Shown piece after piece: positions 7,284 to 16,285 of a stretch of DNA of 30,831 nucleotides. The notes under the pieces were generated by a model that saw only the letters and a list, made by a program, of their open reading frames with translations, did not search any database and was not told the DNA's origin. Where the stretch lies: NCBI GenBank assembly GCA_035279545.1, contig DATEHM010000275.1, positions 1 to 30,831 on the forward strand, in the 5' to 3' direction. This stretch comes from Segetimicrobium sp035279545. GTDB taxonomy: Bacteria > Sysuimicrobiota > Sysuimicrobiia > Sysuimicrobiales > Segetimicrobiaceae. The position numbers and the translations under genes were made by a program. Numbering within the stretch: position 1 is the first letter of the stretch; each line of letters opens with the position of its first letter.

Positions 7284-8470
7284 CGGCGGGCCATCGGCGT
7301 TGCCAGATGCCTCGCGAGTCGGCGCGCCGTATAGCGGGCGCCCAGCACAAAGCGCATCACCGGTCCAAAAGCCAACGCCGACGCCAGGCCCACGAAATAG
7401 AGACCGGGTACCGAGGATTGGAAATCGGGAGAAAGCGTCGGCGCGTACCCAACCGACCGCAGCTGCGCGCGAAGGTCGTCGCTCAGAAAGACCACCCGGC
7501 GAAGATCGACCCGATAGCCGGTCGCCGCGATAATGTGGTGTGTCGGAATTTCGCGTTTCTCGCCATCGGGGCCCACGACTCGCAGCTCCGCCCGACCGTC
7601 ACGGACCTCGGCCGACCGGGGCGTGTACCCCAGGAGCAGCGGCATCCGCTCGACGCGATCCTTGACGGGCCAGGCGCCCGACGGACCGAGCCAGGTACGC
7701 AGGATCTGGAGGCGAGTCTGCGGCGGCATTCCATGAAACAGCATCGGCGCGTACGCATAAAAGCGGTTGCGCAATCCGGGACCCAATCCGCATTTCGGGT
7801 ACCATCGCTTCCACAGGGCCCGGGACGCCTGCGCGGTCCACACAAGCCGCGAGCGGCGCGCGACGAGCCGCACCTCGGCGCCTACCTCGTAGAGCGCCGC
7901 CATCAGGTCGAGGGCCGAGGCGCCGCCGCCGATCACCGTCACATCGCGCCCTTTGAACCGGCTCAGATCGTGATGATCGGAACTATGGGAGAGGAAATCC
8001 CGAGGCAAATCGGCGAGATTCGTCGGCACGTGCGGAAAGTAGTCGATACCGACCGCGACCACGACGCGGCGTGCCGCCACGCTCTCACCGCCCTCCAACC
8101 GGAGAACAAAACCGTACGGCGACCGGTCAAGCGCGGCCACCGATTGATCTTCAAGGTCGGGCACGAGCTGGCGTTGAAAGGCAAGCCCGTAGGCGGTGAA
8201 GGTGTCGAGGGGAATCGCAAAACCGGTGTCATTGTACGCGAAGCCATGTGTGGCACAGAAGCCCTTGAGGGTAAAGCGGCCGTCCGGATCATGCAGGTTC
8301 GAGGCGAACCCCTCCGACTTCAGGAACATGCCTGCCGGCATGTGCGTCCGCCAGCTGTGCATCGGACTGCCGAAAATGCGAACCTCGATGCCCCGCGCGC
8401 GCAGATGGGTGGCGATCGACAGCCCGTAAGGGCCCGCGCCAATGACGGCGACCTCCGAGGTTTGGGTCAT
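7280..8470 (-). CDS. FAD/NAD(P)-dependent oxidoreductase (flavin monooxygenase-like)
   Basis: 396 residues. An N-terminal FAD-binding GxGxxG (VAVIGAGPYGLS, residues 7-18), a second dinucleotide fold for NAD(P)H (VTVIGGGASALDLMAAL, near residue 190) and the late ATGY motif (IIAATGYRVDL, near residue 330) are all visible. This is the two-dinucleotide-fold arrangement of flavin monooxygenases and related pyridine nucleotide-disulphide-type oxidoreductases; no redox-active CxxC is present, which favours a monooxygenase or oxidase. It is the first gene of a three-gene overlapping run, after a 162-base gap in which no clear promoter was found. A role in oxidising a glycan substituent is inferred only from context. 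Confidence 0.85.
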   Translation of the reverse strand: MTQTSEVAVIGAGPYGLSIATHLRARGIEVRIFGSPMHSWRTHMPAGMFLKSEGFASNLHDPDGRFTLKGFCATHGFAYNDTGFAIPLDTFTAYGLAFQRQLVPDLEDQSVAALDRSPYGFVLRLEGGESVAARRVVVAVGIDYFPHVPTNLADLPRDFLSHSSDHHDLSRFKGRDVTVIGGGASALDLMAALYEVGAEVRLVARRSRLVWTAQASRALWKRWYPKCGLGPGLRNRFYAYAPMLFHGMPPQTRLQILRTWLGPSGAWPVKDRVERMPLLLGYTPRSAEVRDGRAELRVVGPDGEKREIPTHHIIAATGYRVDLRRVVFLSDDLRAQLRSVGYAPTLSPDFQSSVPGLYFVGLASALAFGPVMRFVLGARYTARRLARHLATPMARR

Positions 8471-8632
8471 GACGGTTCCCCGCGATCGCGGGCAAGCTTC
8501 TCTGGTAATGCACCGTAGGGGTGTTGGCCGGAGTCTGGTGCGGGTGCCGCGTAATTGGGTCGACGGCCCGACGGGTTCACCTGGAGCATGGAGGAAACCG
8601 GGTCCACCCTAAAGATCCTGGTGCGTACCACA

Positions 8633-9691
8633 CTAGCCTCGCCGGGCCCGTCCGATCCCGTGGCGGATCATTTTCTTCAGGCCTCGCGCAACGCCCAATA
8701 GCTGAAGCGCAGATCTGAACAGACTCGCGGCCGCAGCAACCGCGCTGTGCATAACCACGAACGCAGCGTTGCGCAAATTCCACGGGAAACAATAGATCTC
8801 AGCGACGTGGACACTGCCCGTGGCCAGATGGGCTTTGTAGGGGTATTCGCCTTCGCCCAGGTCGAGGCGCCGGAACCCATCGCCAGCAAACAGCTGCCGA
8901 AGCGCGAGGCAGAGAAGAACCAAACCGGGGCTGTCGGTGGCGTATAATGGATCGTATCCCATTTTTTCAACGACCAGGTCGCCACATCGTGCCTGGCAAA
9001 ACATATACGCGGCCGGCGTCTGCTGCCGGAACAGAACATAGCCGCGTATGGTGCCCTCGATCGCGCCGCGAACCATCTCCTCCCGAAAAGACGGCGAAGG
9101 GTCGATCCCCGCGCGCAGCAGCCGGTGCTGGTAGCCCTTGCCGGAGACTTCGCAGGCGAGGCCGTGAAACTCTGCCATCTCCTTCGCGTCGCGGAACTCT
9201 CGCCACTGCATGGCGCCGTTGGAAGCCTGAGCGAACCGCCGAGTCTTCCGCCGCATCGTGTTGCGCGTCTTTGCGCTGAAATTGCCAAGGTACGCCTCAA
9301 ACGACCCGTTCAAATCGATGAAGAACCGCTTCCCCTGAAGTGGGACGTAGCAAATGCCGGGGCCGAGGCGCGACACCCGAGGTAGCCTCGCCGAAATCGT
9401 CTGCGAGCAGATGTGTAGGGCGCGAACGCCGTCGGGCAGTAGGTCGAACAGCGACGACGTCAGAGGATAGGCTTGCCCGCCCAGGGGACCCACGAGCGTC
9501 AAGCACCGAAAGTTCACCGCACCGACGAACATGCCGGCAAAGGTAAACTGGATACGCCGCGGCAGCACGAGCCACTGCCCATCACCACTGCCGTTCTGGC
9601 TCGCCGCCGGGAGCGCCGTCGCCAAGTCCGCGGAAGATGCCACTCGCTCCGGCATCTCGCCGGGCTCGGCGGCGGGGAGGTGTTCAATCAT
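8633..9691 (-). CDS. CelD/BcsL-type GNAT acetyltransferase
   Basis: 352 residues. The pattern FSAKTRNTMRRKTRRF (residues about 135-150) followed by a C-terminal block GYDPLYATDSPGLVLLCLAL and FRRLDLGEGEYPYKAHLA matches the acetyltransferase 6 fold seen in CelD/BcsL-like proteins of cellulose and exopolysaccharide loci. FemAB-type peptidyltransferases share this double-GNAT-like architecture and are the main alternative. It would acylate a sugar amine or hydroxyl on the cytoplasmic precursor. The C-terminus is basic and partly hydrophobic (AAFVVMHSAVAAAASLF), perhaps membrane-associated. The start overlaps the end of a small beta-helix fragment by eight bases. Confidence 0.8.
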   Translation of the reverse strand: MIEHLPAAEPGEMPERVASSADLATALPAASQNGSGDGQWLVLPRRIQFTFAGMFVGAVNFRCLTLVGPLGGQAYPLTSSLFDLLPDGVRALHICSQTISARLPRVSRLGPGICYVPLQGKRFFIDLNGSFEAYLGNFSAKTRNTMRRKTRRFAQASNGAMQWREFRDAKEMAEFHGLACEVSGKGYQHRLLRAGIDPSPSFREEMVRGAIEGTIRGYVLFRQQTPAAYMFCQARCGDLVVEKMGYDPLYATDSPGLVLLCLALRQLFAGDGFRRLDLGEGEYPYKAHLATGSVHVAEIYCFPWNLRNAAFVVMHSAVAAAASLFRSALQLLGVARGLKKMIRHGIGRARRG

Positions 9692-9827
9692 CGGCGGCGT
9701 CCGAAAGGACGTTGGACTCGATCGTGATCGACGAATATCCGCCCCCCTCGACTTGACCGGACTGGGCGAAATTTACCGCAGACCGCATGCGAAGACCGGT
9801 GATCGTCACGTTGTTCGATTTGATCAC
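9684..9827 (-). pseudogene. Beta-helix protein fragment (47 codons)
   Basis: Between the flippase stop and the acetyltransferase start, one frame encodes VIKSNNVTITGLRMRSAV followed by SSITIESNVLSDAADD. This is the strand-turn rhythm of right-handed parallel beta-helix (pectate-lyase-like) proteins. A GTG at 9827 could start it, without a convincing Shine-Dalgarno; the same frame is open upstream but there overlaps the flippase. About two helical coils remain, too few to fold alone, so it is best read as the C-terminal remnant of a deleted gene. It overlaps the next gene by eight bases, so it may still serve for translational coupling. A full-length beta-helix gene occurs at 16286-17992, but the residues here are not an obvious copy of it. 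Confidence 0.5.
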
Positions 9828-9841
9828 GAGCCCAACATCTC

Positions 9842-11257
9842 TCAGTCTCCATTTTGCATCGTCGAGTTCTCCCCGGCAGGAAGTTGACGCAGGAACATTG
9901 TCGCCCCTGGACCTCGAGCGTACCACCACATGGCTATCGCCCTTGTCGCCGACGACAGTGCCATCCCCCCCGCTGCTCCGGCGACGCCCCAGCGGACGAT
10001 CCCCCAGAGCCCGAAGATCACGGCCGCTGCGGTCGCGAGGACGTTCGCTCTGAATACCAAGTCGGGTCGCTCGAGGGCTCGCAAGCCACCGCCAAAAATG
10101 TCCGAGATCGGCGAAATCAGCAGGTAGAGTCCAAGGAACCAGAGCACCTCGGCGTACCCCTCGTATCGTCCCCCGTACAACCATGCCAACAGCGGGCGAT
10201 GGAACAGGACCAGTGGAACCCAGTACACCGCTGACCCTGCGACCAACACGACCGTCGCCAGCGATATCAGCCGTCCAAACCGAGCGGTCCCCCGAACGCG
10301 TGCCAGCACCGGCAACATGAGCACCCCAAGGGCAATGTCCGTGTTCCGAAGAGGCGTGGTCAGATTCGTCAGGGCCTTGAACACGGCGGTCGCGCCCAGG
10401 CCGTGCCAAAGCGGCAAGAGCAGATAGTACGACTCGCCCGGGACCCACATCAGCACCATGGTGGCGACGGCCCACCGCCCATACTTCCAGTGGTCTCTCA
10501 GCGTGCCGCGAAACACTCCCGGAGGGGTGCGCGAGGGCAGGGGGATGTGGAGGCGAATGGAAAGCCAGACACACGTGAGAAGGCTTACGACCCCCAGCAG
10601 GCCGAGCGCCGATAAGATGGAAAGCCACCGCTGCTGAAAGAGCGCGAAGAGGCCCAGCATCATCAGCGCGAGGTGCAGCAGACCGGCGAGCGCTGCGAGG
10701 CGGGGCTCCGAGCGAAGGTAACACGCTCGTCGCATCAACCACGTCAGAAGAATCACCGGACCCGCGAACGCAAACCCGATCAACGCCGAGGACAGGGCAC
10801 TTGGCCGCCACAGCGCGAGGATCGTGCCAGCGAGCAGCAGAGATAGGCTCGCCGGCGCGATCAAAGCCCAGTGGCCAAGCATGAGCGTCTTCAAATACTC
10901 CGCATAACGCCCGGCATACCTGGCCGGCCCGAACACCAGCATGGGTTCGATCAGCAAGGCAAAGTGGACGGCACCGATGAACAAGAATACCGAAAATGCC
11001 ACGGTGAACGCGCCATAATCCCGCGGGGTCAACCACCGGGCCAGCATGACATTGAGCAGAAAGTTGGACAACGCAAAAAGGCCCTGGTCCATGATGGCCC
11101 AGGATCCCTTGGCCACCCAGTTCACCAGGACGGGCCGCAGATCCGAGTCCTGTCGATCGTCATGCGAAGGTGCCGTAGCCGCGGTCAGAGAATGCGCCGA
11201 TGCCCTTTGGGCACCGAGAAGCGGCAACCCCTCCATCCAAGACCGGAAAATGCTCAT
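9842..11257 (-). CDS. Wzx-type polysaccharide flippase (MATE/PST superfamily)
   Basis: About 471 residues from ATG 11257, with roughly 12 hydrophobic segments starting near WAIMDQGLFALSNFLLNVML. The first-helix pattern with LARWLTPRDYGAFTVAFSVFLF is typical of oligosaccharide flippases and lipid II flippase relatives. It would move the undecaprenyl-linked repeat unit from the cytoplasmic to the outer face of the inner membrane, feeding the Wzy-type polymerase at 18101-19531. The open frame extends 38 codons further upstream, but that part is Arg/Gly-rich and unlike a flippase N-terminus. The ATG at 11257 follows GGTGAGGGGG, somewhat close to the start codon. The substrate cannot be predicted. 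Confidence 0.88.
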   Translation of the reverse strand: MSIFRSWMEGLPLLGAQRASAHSLTAATAPSHDDRQDSDLRPVLVNWVAKGSWAIMDQGLFALSNFLLNVMLARWLTPRDYGAFTVAFSVFLFIGAVHFALLIEPMLVFGPARYAGRYAEYLKTLMLGHWALIAPASLSLLLAGTILALWRPSALSSALIGFAFAGPVILLTWLMRRACYLRSEPRLAALAGLLHLALMMLGLFALFQQRWLSILSALGLLGVVSLLTCVWLSIRLHIPLPSRTPPGVFRGTLRDHWKYGRWAVATMVLMWVPGESYYLLLPLWHGLGATAVFKALTNLTTPLRNTDIALGVLMLPVLARVRGTARFGRLISLATVVLVAGSAVYWVPLVLFHRPLLAWLYGGRYEGYAEVLWFLGLYLLISPISDIFGGGLRALERPDLVFRANVLATAAAVIFGLWGIVRWGVAGAAGGMALSSATRAIAMWWYARGPGATMFLRQLPAGENSTMQNGD

Positions 11258-11406
11258 CCCCCTCACCGCTTCAGCGCCGGTGGGGATTTTCCCCAACGCC
11301 CCCGCGTAGATCTCCACACGCCCCGGCGGCCCCGATCTCCCGTGAGGTCTTTTCCCGCGTGATGTCCGCATCCGTCCGCGCCGCAGGAGCGGGACGCATC
11401 TCCGAG

Positions 11407-13992
11407 TCAGACCGCATCCAGAAACTTTCCGAACGCGGCGAATTCGCGAGACAACGAGGCGTCAGCCTGAGCTTCGGCCGCTTCCGCGGCAAGCTGATCT
11501 AACCGATACAGGAAGAAAAGAAACTCCGGCGGAATTCCGCTCAGCTCCAGACCGGCCAAATGCGCTTCAATCCGCGCGCGAAGCGATTTGTCTTCTAAGA
11601 AAGCGCTGTATACGTTCTCGGGACCTCGTTGCCCCAAGCGCCGCATCACCTGGAAATGAAAATTCAACATGTCCCCTGCGGGGAGCCCGGCCTCTCTCGA
11701 ATACTCCCAATCGAAGACAAAGATCTTCTCTCCATCGTACCGTGTGTTCCAAGGAACAAAATCGCCATGACTGAGGTGGAAGGGAAGCCGTTCCGCCTTC
11801 AGCCGATCCTCCGCCTTCCGCGCCCCGCGTTCCAGCGTATCACGGTAGTACTTGTTCGGAACGGCGTGAATCCGCAGGAGGATGTCGTCCCAGAACACAC
11901 TTTCCTTCAACGACATCCATCGAGTGTTCAGGGCGGCCAGTTCCTTCGGAACGTCCGAGTATCGGAAGGTTCGGTCCCCGACAACCGCCTTCATCTTCGC
12001 CTTTGGGGTAGACTGAATGATCAGGTAGTGGCCGTTCCACCAGCCCGAGTGAAGCACGGTAGGCGCGGAAAACGAGTGACAGGTGTGGTTGGCCAGGAAC
12101 TGCAGAGCCTGTGCTTCGCGCTGGACGAGGGCGTTCGATACATCACTTGAGCCGACCTTCACATACGCCAGTGGTAGGCCGTCGCCGCCAAGAATGAGCA
12201 AAACGGGCTTGCGGTGAGGGCCCGGTGTGCCGACAGAGATTCCAAAACTCAAGTCCTGACGTTGGAGCACGTTCGCAATATACTCGAAGACGAGCCCACT
12301 GGCCCCCCCCGGCTTCCGCGATTCCGGCCGGGCGACCAAGTGGACCGTAGACATCAATCGCCTTCCCATTCCGAACCTGAGACCTGTGGCAAACAGAGCT
12401 TTGGCCATGCTGGCCCTACGGCTCTGAGCGTTGTAGAGGTCCAACGCTCTCAGCGCAACTCGACGGGCCTCCAACGGAATTAAGTACGCTCGCCCATCAC
12501 CCAACGACAACCTACTGAACGTCTTTACCGGCGACCAGCGAGAAACCAGATCGCCCCGTGGTTGACGACGGAAATCAAAGTGGGCATCCTCAGGGGAAGA
12601 GCACAGGACTGACGTCAACCACTGAAAGGTGTTGTCCGCCTTGCCGGTTCGGAACCGATGACGGCGCCGGCTCACGTACCGTTCGTGAAGGTAGTCAACG
12701 ATGACGTCGCTGGCGCTCCGAGCGACTTCGCCGAGGGGCAACGAACCATCCAGCAAGACGGCATTCGGACATTCGGCAGCGAGTCGCCGGTAGGCTTCAC
12801 GTTGACGCACCAATTCCCCGGATGAAACCTCTTGCTTGCGGGCAACCAGGTGCGCCTCGGGGACGTCGAGCACAAAATACAGGTCCGGCCGGGGGGCAAA
12901 ATACCGGGCATAACGGGCGAACCTCATCGAGGCACCGTAGCGGTAGCGACGGGGATCGACCAACAGGTCATCATAATAACGGTCAAAGAGGATTAAGGTG
13001 GATCGAACGAGGCGTGGGCGTACGATGAACACGTACCCGATCAGATAGAGCAACGCATAATAAGAGACCTTGAGCAATGAGAGCCAGGGTGGATAGGGCG
13101 CGTTTCGATGAGGGTCGGTCACTGGATTGTGCGATGCACGCCGATGCCCCGGGCGGGCGCGCAGGTGAAAGACGGACACCCGTCGGAAAGCCTCCCGCCC
13201 CAGATTCTTCTCAAGGTGCTCGATCAGCGTGCTCTTGCCTGCTCCATCCGGACCCAGCACGGCCACACACAACCCCGTCGGCTGGCGCCATCGCCGCCAT
13301 CGGCGACAGATTTCGGGGCCCCAGTAGCGAATCGCATTGAATGGGTCTCGCTTCAGCACCTCAAAGCGAAGGGCGCGCTTCAGGCGCGCGCGCCGCGCTT
13401 CTAAGCCTCTCCAGTCCGATCGCGCCAGCCAGTCGATGACCTGCCGCGCACAGCGTGGCCCCAACAACCGGTGAACAACCACGGGAGCTTCGTTCCCCAG
13501 CACCTCATATAATCTTTGCACTCGTGCCCTCTGATGCTCCGGCAGCGTGCCCTTTGAGATCTTTTTCACAAGCAGATACGCGAACTCGACCTCTGGCGCG
13601 GCCACCCAAGCGCCATCCTCTTTCCGGCGGTATCGCAAGAGGTCCCTGGCGGTGAAAAGGATTCGGCCGTCTAATCGATAGTCGGTAGCTACGTCTAAGG
13701 CGCTGAAACACAGCTGGCCGGCCTGACGCGTCGCAAGGACAAAATAATAGCAGGTGGCCTCGTGCTGAAACAGTTGTGTGACTCTCACGTTTGTGGCGTT
13801 CGCAAGAGCCCCCTCGAGCTTCTCGAAGTCCCGGGGCGCGACCGCGATATCGAGGTCGGAAGGAGGGTCCTGAGGGCGCGACGTCCAACCGTGGAGGACG
13901 CAGTAGAGGAGATGCTCGCCGAGGAATCCGGCTAAAGCCTGCAGCGTCGTCGCGCTCCTCTCGACCCCGGCTTCCCTCGTCCTACTCTTCAC
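11407..13992 (-). CDS. Three-domain fusion: nucleotidyltransferase-like, thymidylate-kinase-like, APH-like phosphotransferase
   Basis: 861 residues with three recognisable modules. Residues about 20-200 resemble a nucleotidyltransferase fold, with HGW...SDLDIAV providing the DxD pair (D46, D48). Residues 240-440 are a P-loop kinase of thymidylate-kinase type: Walker A GPDGAGKST (G247-T255), a DRYYDD switch (D337-D342) and a LVARKQE lid-like segment. Residues about 550-861 are an aminoglycoside-phosphotransferase/choline-kinase fold: VKV lysine (K612), catalytic HGDFVPWN (H742, D744, N749) and metal DWE (D761). All three active sites look intact. GTG start at 13992; no strong Shine-Dalgarno. 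DNA here is visibly less GC-rich than the flanks (bases 11701-11760 hold 26 G+C of 60). It may phosphorylate a sugar or lipid precursor; the substrate is unknown. Confidence 0.85.
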   Translation of the reverse strand: MKSRTREAGVERSATTLQALAGFLGEHLLYCVLHGWTSRPQDPPSDLDIAVAPRDFEKLEGALANATNVRVTQLFQHEATCYYFVLATRQAGQLCFSALDVATDYRLDGRILFTARDLLRYRRKEDGAWVAAPEVEFAYLLVKKISKGTLPEHQRARVQRLYEVLGNEAPVVVHRLLGPRCARQVIDWLARSDWRGLEARRARLKRALRFEVLKRDPFNAIRYWGPEICRRWRRWRQPTGLCVAVLGPDGAGKSTLIEHLEKNLGREAFRRVSVFHLRARPGHRRASHNPVTDPHRNAPYPPWLSLLKVSYYALLYLIGYVFIVRPRLVRSTLILFDRYYDDLLVDPRRYRYGASMRFARYARYFAPRPDLYFVLDVPEAHLVARKQEVSSGELVRQREAYRRLAAECPNAVLLDGSLPLGEVARSASDVIVDYLHERYVSRRRHRFRTGKADNTFQWLTSVLCSSPEDAHFDFRRQPRGDLVSRWSPVKTFSRLSLGDGRAYLIPLEARRVALRALDLYNAQSRRASMAKALFATGLRFGMGRRLMSTVHLVARPESRKPGGASGLVFEYIANVLQRQDLSFGISVGTPGPHRKPVLLILGGDGLPLAYVKVGSSDVSNALVQREAQALQFLANHTCHSFSAPTVLHSGWWNGHYLIIQSTPKAKMKAVVGDRTFRYSDVPKELAALNTRWMSLKESVFWDDILLRIHAVPNKYYRDTLERGARKAEDRLKAERLPFHLSHGDFVPWNTRYDGEKIFVFDWEYSREAGLPAGDMLNFHFQVMRRLGQRGPENVYSAFLEDKSLRARIEAHLAGLELSGIPPEFLFFLYRLDQLAAEAAEAQADASLSREFAAFGKFLDAV

Positions 13993-14083
13993 AGTTCAAC
14001 GAGCTCCCCCCTCCACGTGAACTCCCACTTTTCCCCCACACCCTCATCGGCGCCATAAGCGTACGGCGCTCCGTCACACGATT

Positions 14084-15001
14084 TTAGAGGTCTGGATCAG
14101 TTGTGGCTTCATCTTCGCCGACGGCATGAACCCGAGCCGCCTCGAGTTCGAGCCCCCGAAGCGCCCCGCTAGCGACTGACGGCGGAACGGTCTCTTCGAG
14201 GCGGAACTCTCTGATTCTGAAGGTTTGCAGGGTACACAGCCAGAGAAACGACGGAATCGTTGTGGCGTACCGACGCCATAGCCGTTTCGGCTCTGTCGCC
14301 AGGCGGAAAAGCCACTCCGATCCGCTCCGCTGCATCCAGCGGGGGGCCTGCTTCTTCAACCCAGCATGAAAGTCGAAGGCCGCTCCCACACCGATCAGCA
14401 CCGAAGCCTTCAAACACCCCACATGCTTCGCCATCCAATGCTCTTGCTTGGGTGTGCTGAGGCCGACCCAGACAATGTCCGCTCCGGCGCCGTTCACACG
14501 CTGCACAATGCATTCTTCCTCCGCCTCCGTCAGAGGGCGGAAAGGCGGCGCGTAAGCCCCCGCCACCCGCAGGCCCGGATAGCGCCGCTGGAGACTGGCC
14601 GCCAACCGATCAGGCACGGGGCTACCCCCGCCATAGAAAAAGTGACGATAGCCCTTGGCCACCGAACGTTCACAGAGCGCGAGCATAAGGTCCGGGCCAT
14701 ACACACGTTCCATATGTTTAAACCCGCCAATACGGCCGAGCCACACGAGCGGCATCCCGTCCGGGGTGACCAGACCGGCAGCGTTGTGGATCCTCCGCAG
14801 ATCCTGATCGCGCTGGCTTTCGATCACGCCATGGATATTTGTGACGCATACATAATGCGCTTCACGCCTGGCAATCCACCGCTCAATGGCGGCCAATGCT
14901 TGGCCCATGTTGATGGCGCTGACGCCTACGCCGAGGACGTTCACACGCTGAGCGACGATGTCTCCCTGCGCAGTTTCTCCCCCGCGACCTCCGCTACCCA
15001 T
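14084..15001 (-). CDS. WecB/TagA/CpsF-family glycosyltransferase (GT26)
   Basis: 305 residues. Family landmarks are all present: VCVTNIHGVIESQRD, TPDGMPLVWLGR, YGPDLM, WVGLSTPKQEHWM and the C-terminal IGVGAAFDFHAG...APRWMQRSGSEWLFRL. GT26 enzymes transfer N-acetylmannosamine(-uronate), glucose or related sugars to a lipid-linked acceptor early in glycan assembly. The protein is longer than the usual 240-residue core because of a C-terminal Ala/Glu-rich tail. The first 20 residues are Gly-rich and may not be translated; a GTG at codon 22 is an alternative start. It overlaps the GT4 gene upstream by eight bases, so the two are likely coupled. Confidence 0.9.
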   Translation of the reverse strand: MGSGGRGGETAQGDIVAQRVNVLGVGVSAINMGQALAAIERWIARREAHYVCVTNIHGVIESQRDQDLRRIHNAAGLVTPDGMPLVWLGRIGGFKHMERVYGPDLMLALCERSVAKGYRHFFYGGGSPVPDRLAASLQRRYPGLRVAGAYAPPFRPLTEAEEECIVQRVNGAGADIVWVGLSTPKQEHWMAKHVGCLKASVLIGVGAAFDFHAGLKKQAPRWMQRSGSEWLFRLATEPKRLWRRYATTIPSFLWLCTLQTFRIREFRLEETVPPSVASGALRGLELEAARVHAVGEDEATTDPDL

Positions 15002-16196
15002 CGAACATACGCACCGTTAGTGGCGAACTCGCAGCTGACGACCGCTCCGTTGCCAGAGCGTAGATCTGCATCAGCGCCGCGTAGTTGCGGTCGGCCGTGT
15101 ATTTTTGCTCGAACTCGATTCGCGCGTTCCGGCTCATCCGGGCCCGATCCTGGGGGCGAGTCCACAGCCATTGCAGCTTGGCGGCCAGATCCGCAGGGTC
15201 GTTGGGCCGGACGTGAAGCCCGGTGCGCCCATCATCAATCAACAGCGACATACTGCCCACATTACTCGCAATGATCGGCAGGCCTGCGGCATACGCTTCC
15301 GCGATGACGACCGGAAAGTTCTCGTAGTAGAGGGACGGAAAAATGAGCACCCATGCATCCTTCATTAACGCCAGCACGCGCTCATGGGAACAGGCCCCAA
15401 GCCACTCCACGCCGGCAGCCCGGCGGCCGGCGGCACCGGCGAGCGGGCCATCTCCCACGATCTTCAGGGGGATCTGCCCCTGCAAGCGCTCCCCCGCCGC
15501 CAATAGCGTGGCCAGTCCCTTTACGGCCACGAGTCGCCCCACGAACAGCGCGTAGCGGCCGCCCCCCGTTCCTAGCCCGGGGTCGCGGCGAACGAAATTG
15601 GGCTTGATCACGATCTTCCGGGCGGGCAGGCCGCCTTGAATGAACTTGCTCCGGGCAAACTCGGTCAACGCGATAAAGACGTCGACTTTGTCGCTCCAGG
15701 TGCGTCGCAGCCGGCTCATCGTCAGCATCGCCGCCACCGCCGCACTCGCGCCGCGGCTCCGGCGATAGCACGCGTGCAGCACTCCCGGCCATGGGATCAT
15801 CTTCCCCAGGCAGTCTTCGCACACATGGCCGTCGCGAAAGAACTCCGCGTTCAGGCAGAGCAGCCGATAGTTGTGCAGCGTCTGCACGACCGGGATCCGC
15901 GCCGCACGACAGGCATCGTAGACGGAAGGGGTGAGCAACGGGAAGAAATTGTGGACATGCACGACGTCCGGCCGAAACCAGTGAATCTCCGCTGCGATCT
16001 GCCGCCGCGACGCGCTCGAATAGGGCGCCCGCCAGGCCGCCCTGGCCCTCGCCCCCGCTGTGCGCAGCGTCTCATTGGAGACCGTGTACACTCTGACTTC
16101 TTCACCGTGGGTTTCGAGAAGGTTGCTCTCGCTGGCGACCACGACGTCTTCGCCGCCTGCGTGCCGGTAGTGATTGTGCAGTACCAAGACCCGCAT
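14994..16196 (-). CDS. GT4-family glycosyltransferase
   Basis: 400 residues, starting MRVLVLHNHYRHAGGEDVVV, the glycine-rich acceptor loop typical of GT4 enzymes in capsule loci. Further landmarks: VHVHNFFPLLTPSVYDAC, the CLNAEF...CEDCLGK cysteine group (seen in several GT4 members, possibly metal-binding), KPNFVRRD, YALFVGRLVAVKGLATLL, LKIVGDGPL and the donor-site FPSLYYENFPVVIAEAYAAGLPIIAS with its E-x7-E-like spacing. It is a cytoplasmic retaining transferase using a nucleotide sugar. It is separated from the beta-helix gene by 89 bases with no recognised signal, and overlaps the WecB/TagA/CpsF gene by eight bases. Confidence 0.92.
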   Translation of the reverse strand: MRVLVLHNHYRHAGGEDVVVASESNLLETHGEEVRVYTVSNETLRTAGARARAAWRAPYSSASRRQIAAEIHWFRPDVVHVHNFFPLLTPSVYDACRAARIPVVQTLHNYRLLCLNAEFFRDGHVCEDCLGKMIPWPGVLHACYRRSRGASAAVAAMLTMSRLRRTWSDKVDVFIALTEFARSKFIQGGLPARKIVIKPNFVRRDPGLGTGGGRYALFVGRLVAVKGLATLLAAGERLQGQIPLKIVGDGPLAGAAGRRAAGVEWLGACSHERVLALMKDAWVLIFPSLYYENFPVVIAEAYAAGLPIIASNVGSMSLLIDDGRTGLHVRPNDPADLAAKLQWLWTRPQDRARMSRNARIEFEQKYTADRNYAALMQIYALATERSSAASSPLTVRMFDG

Positions 16197-16285
16197 GATG
16201 TGTCTGGCGCTCCGAACGGACCGTTACCCGACGCGGAGGGGGGCCGGACGGCGATCCGGGCGGCGGCGTCCCCGCTCCGATCCGA

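Noticed and set aside
9828..11036. 450-codon minus-strand frame over the flippase
   Set aside because: Only its last ~47 codons (beta-helix fragment) look like protein; the rest is the flippase in the wrong frame.
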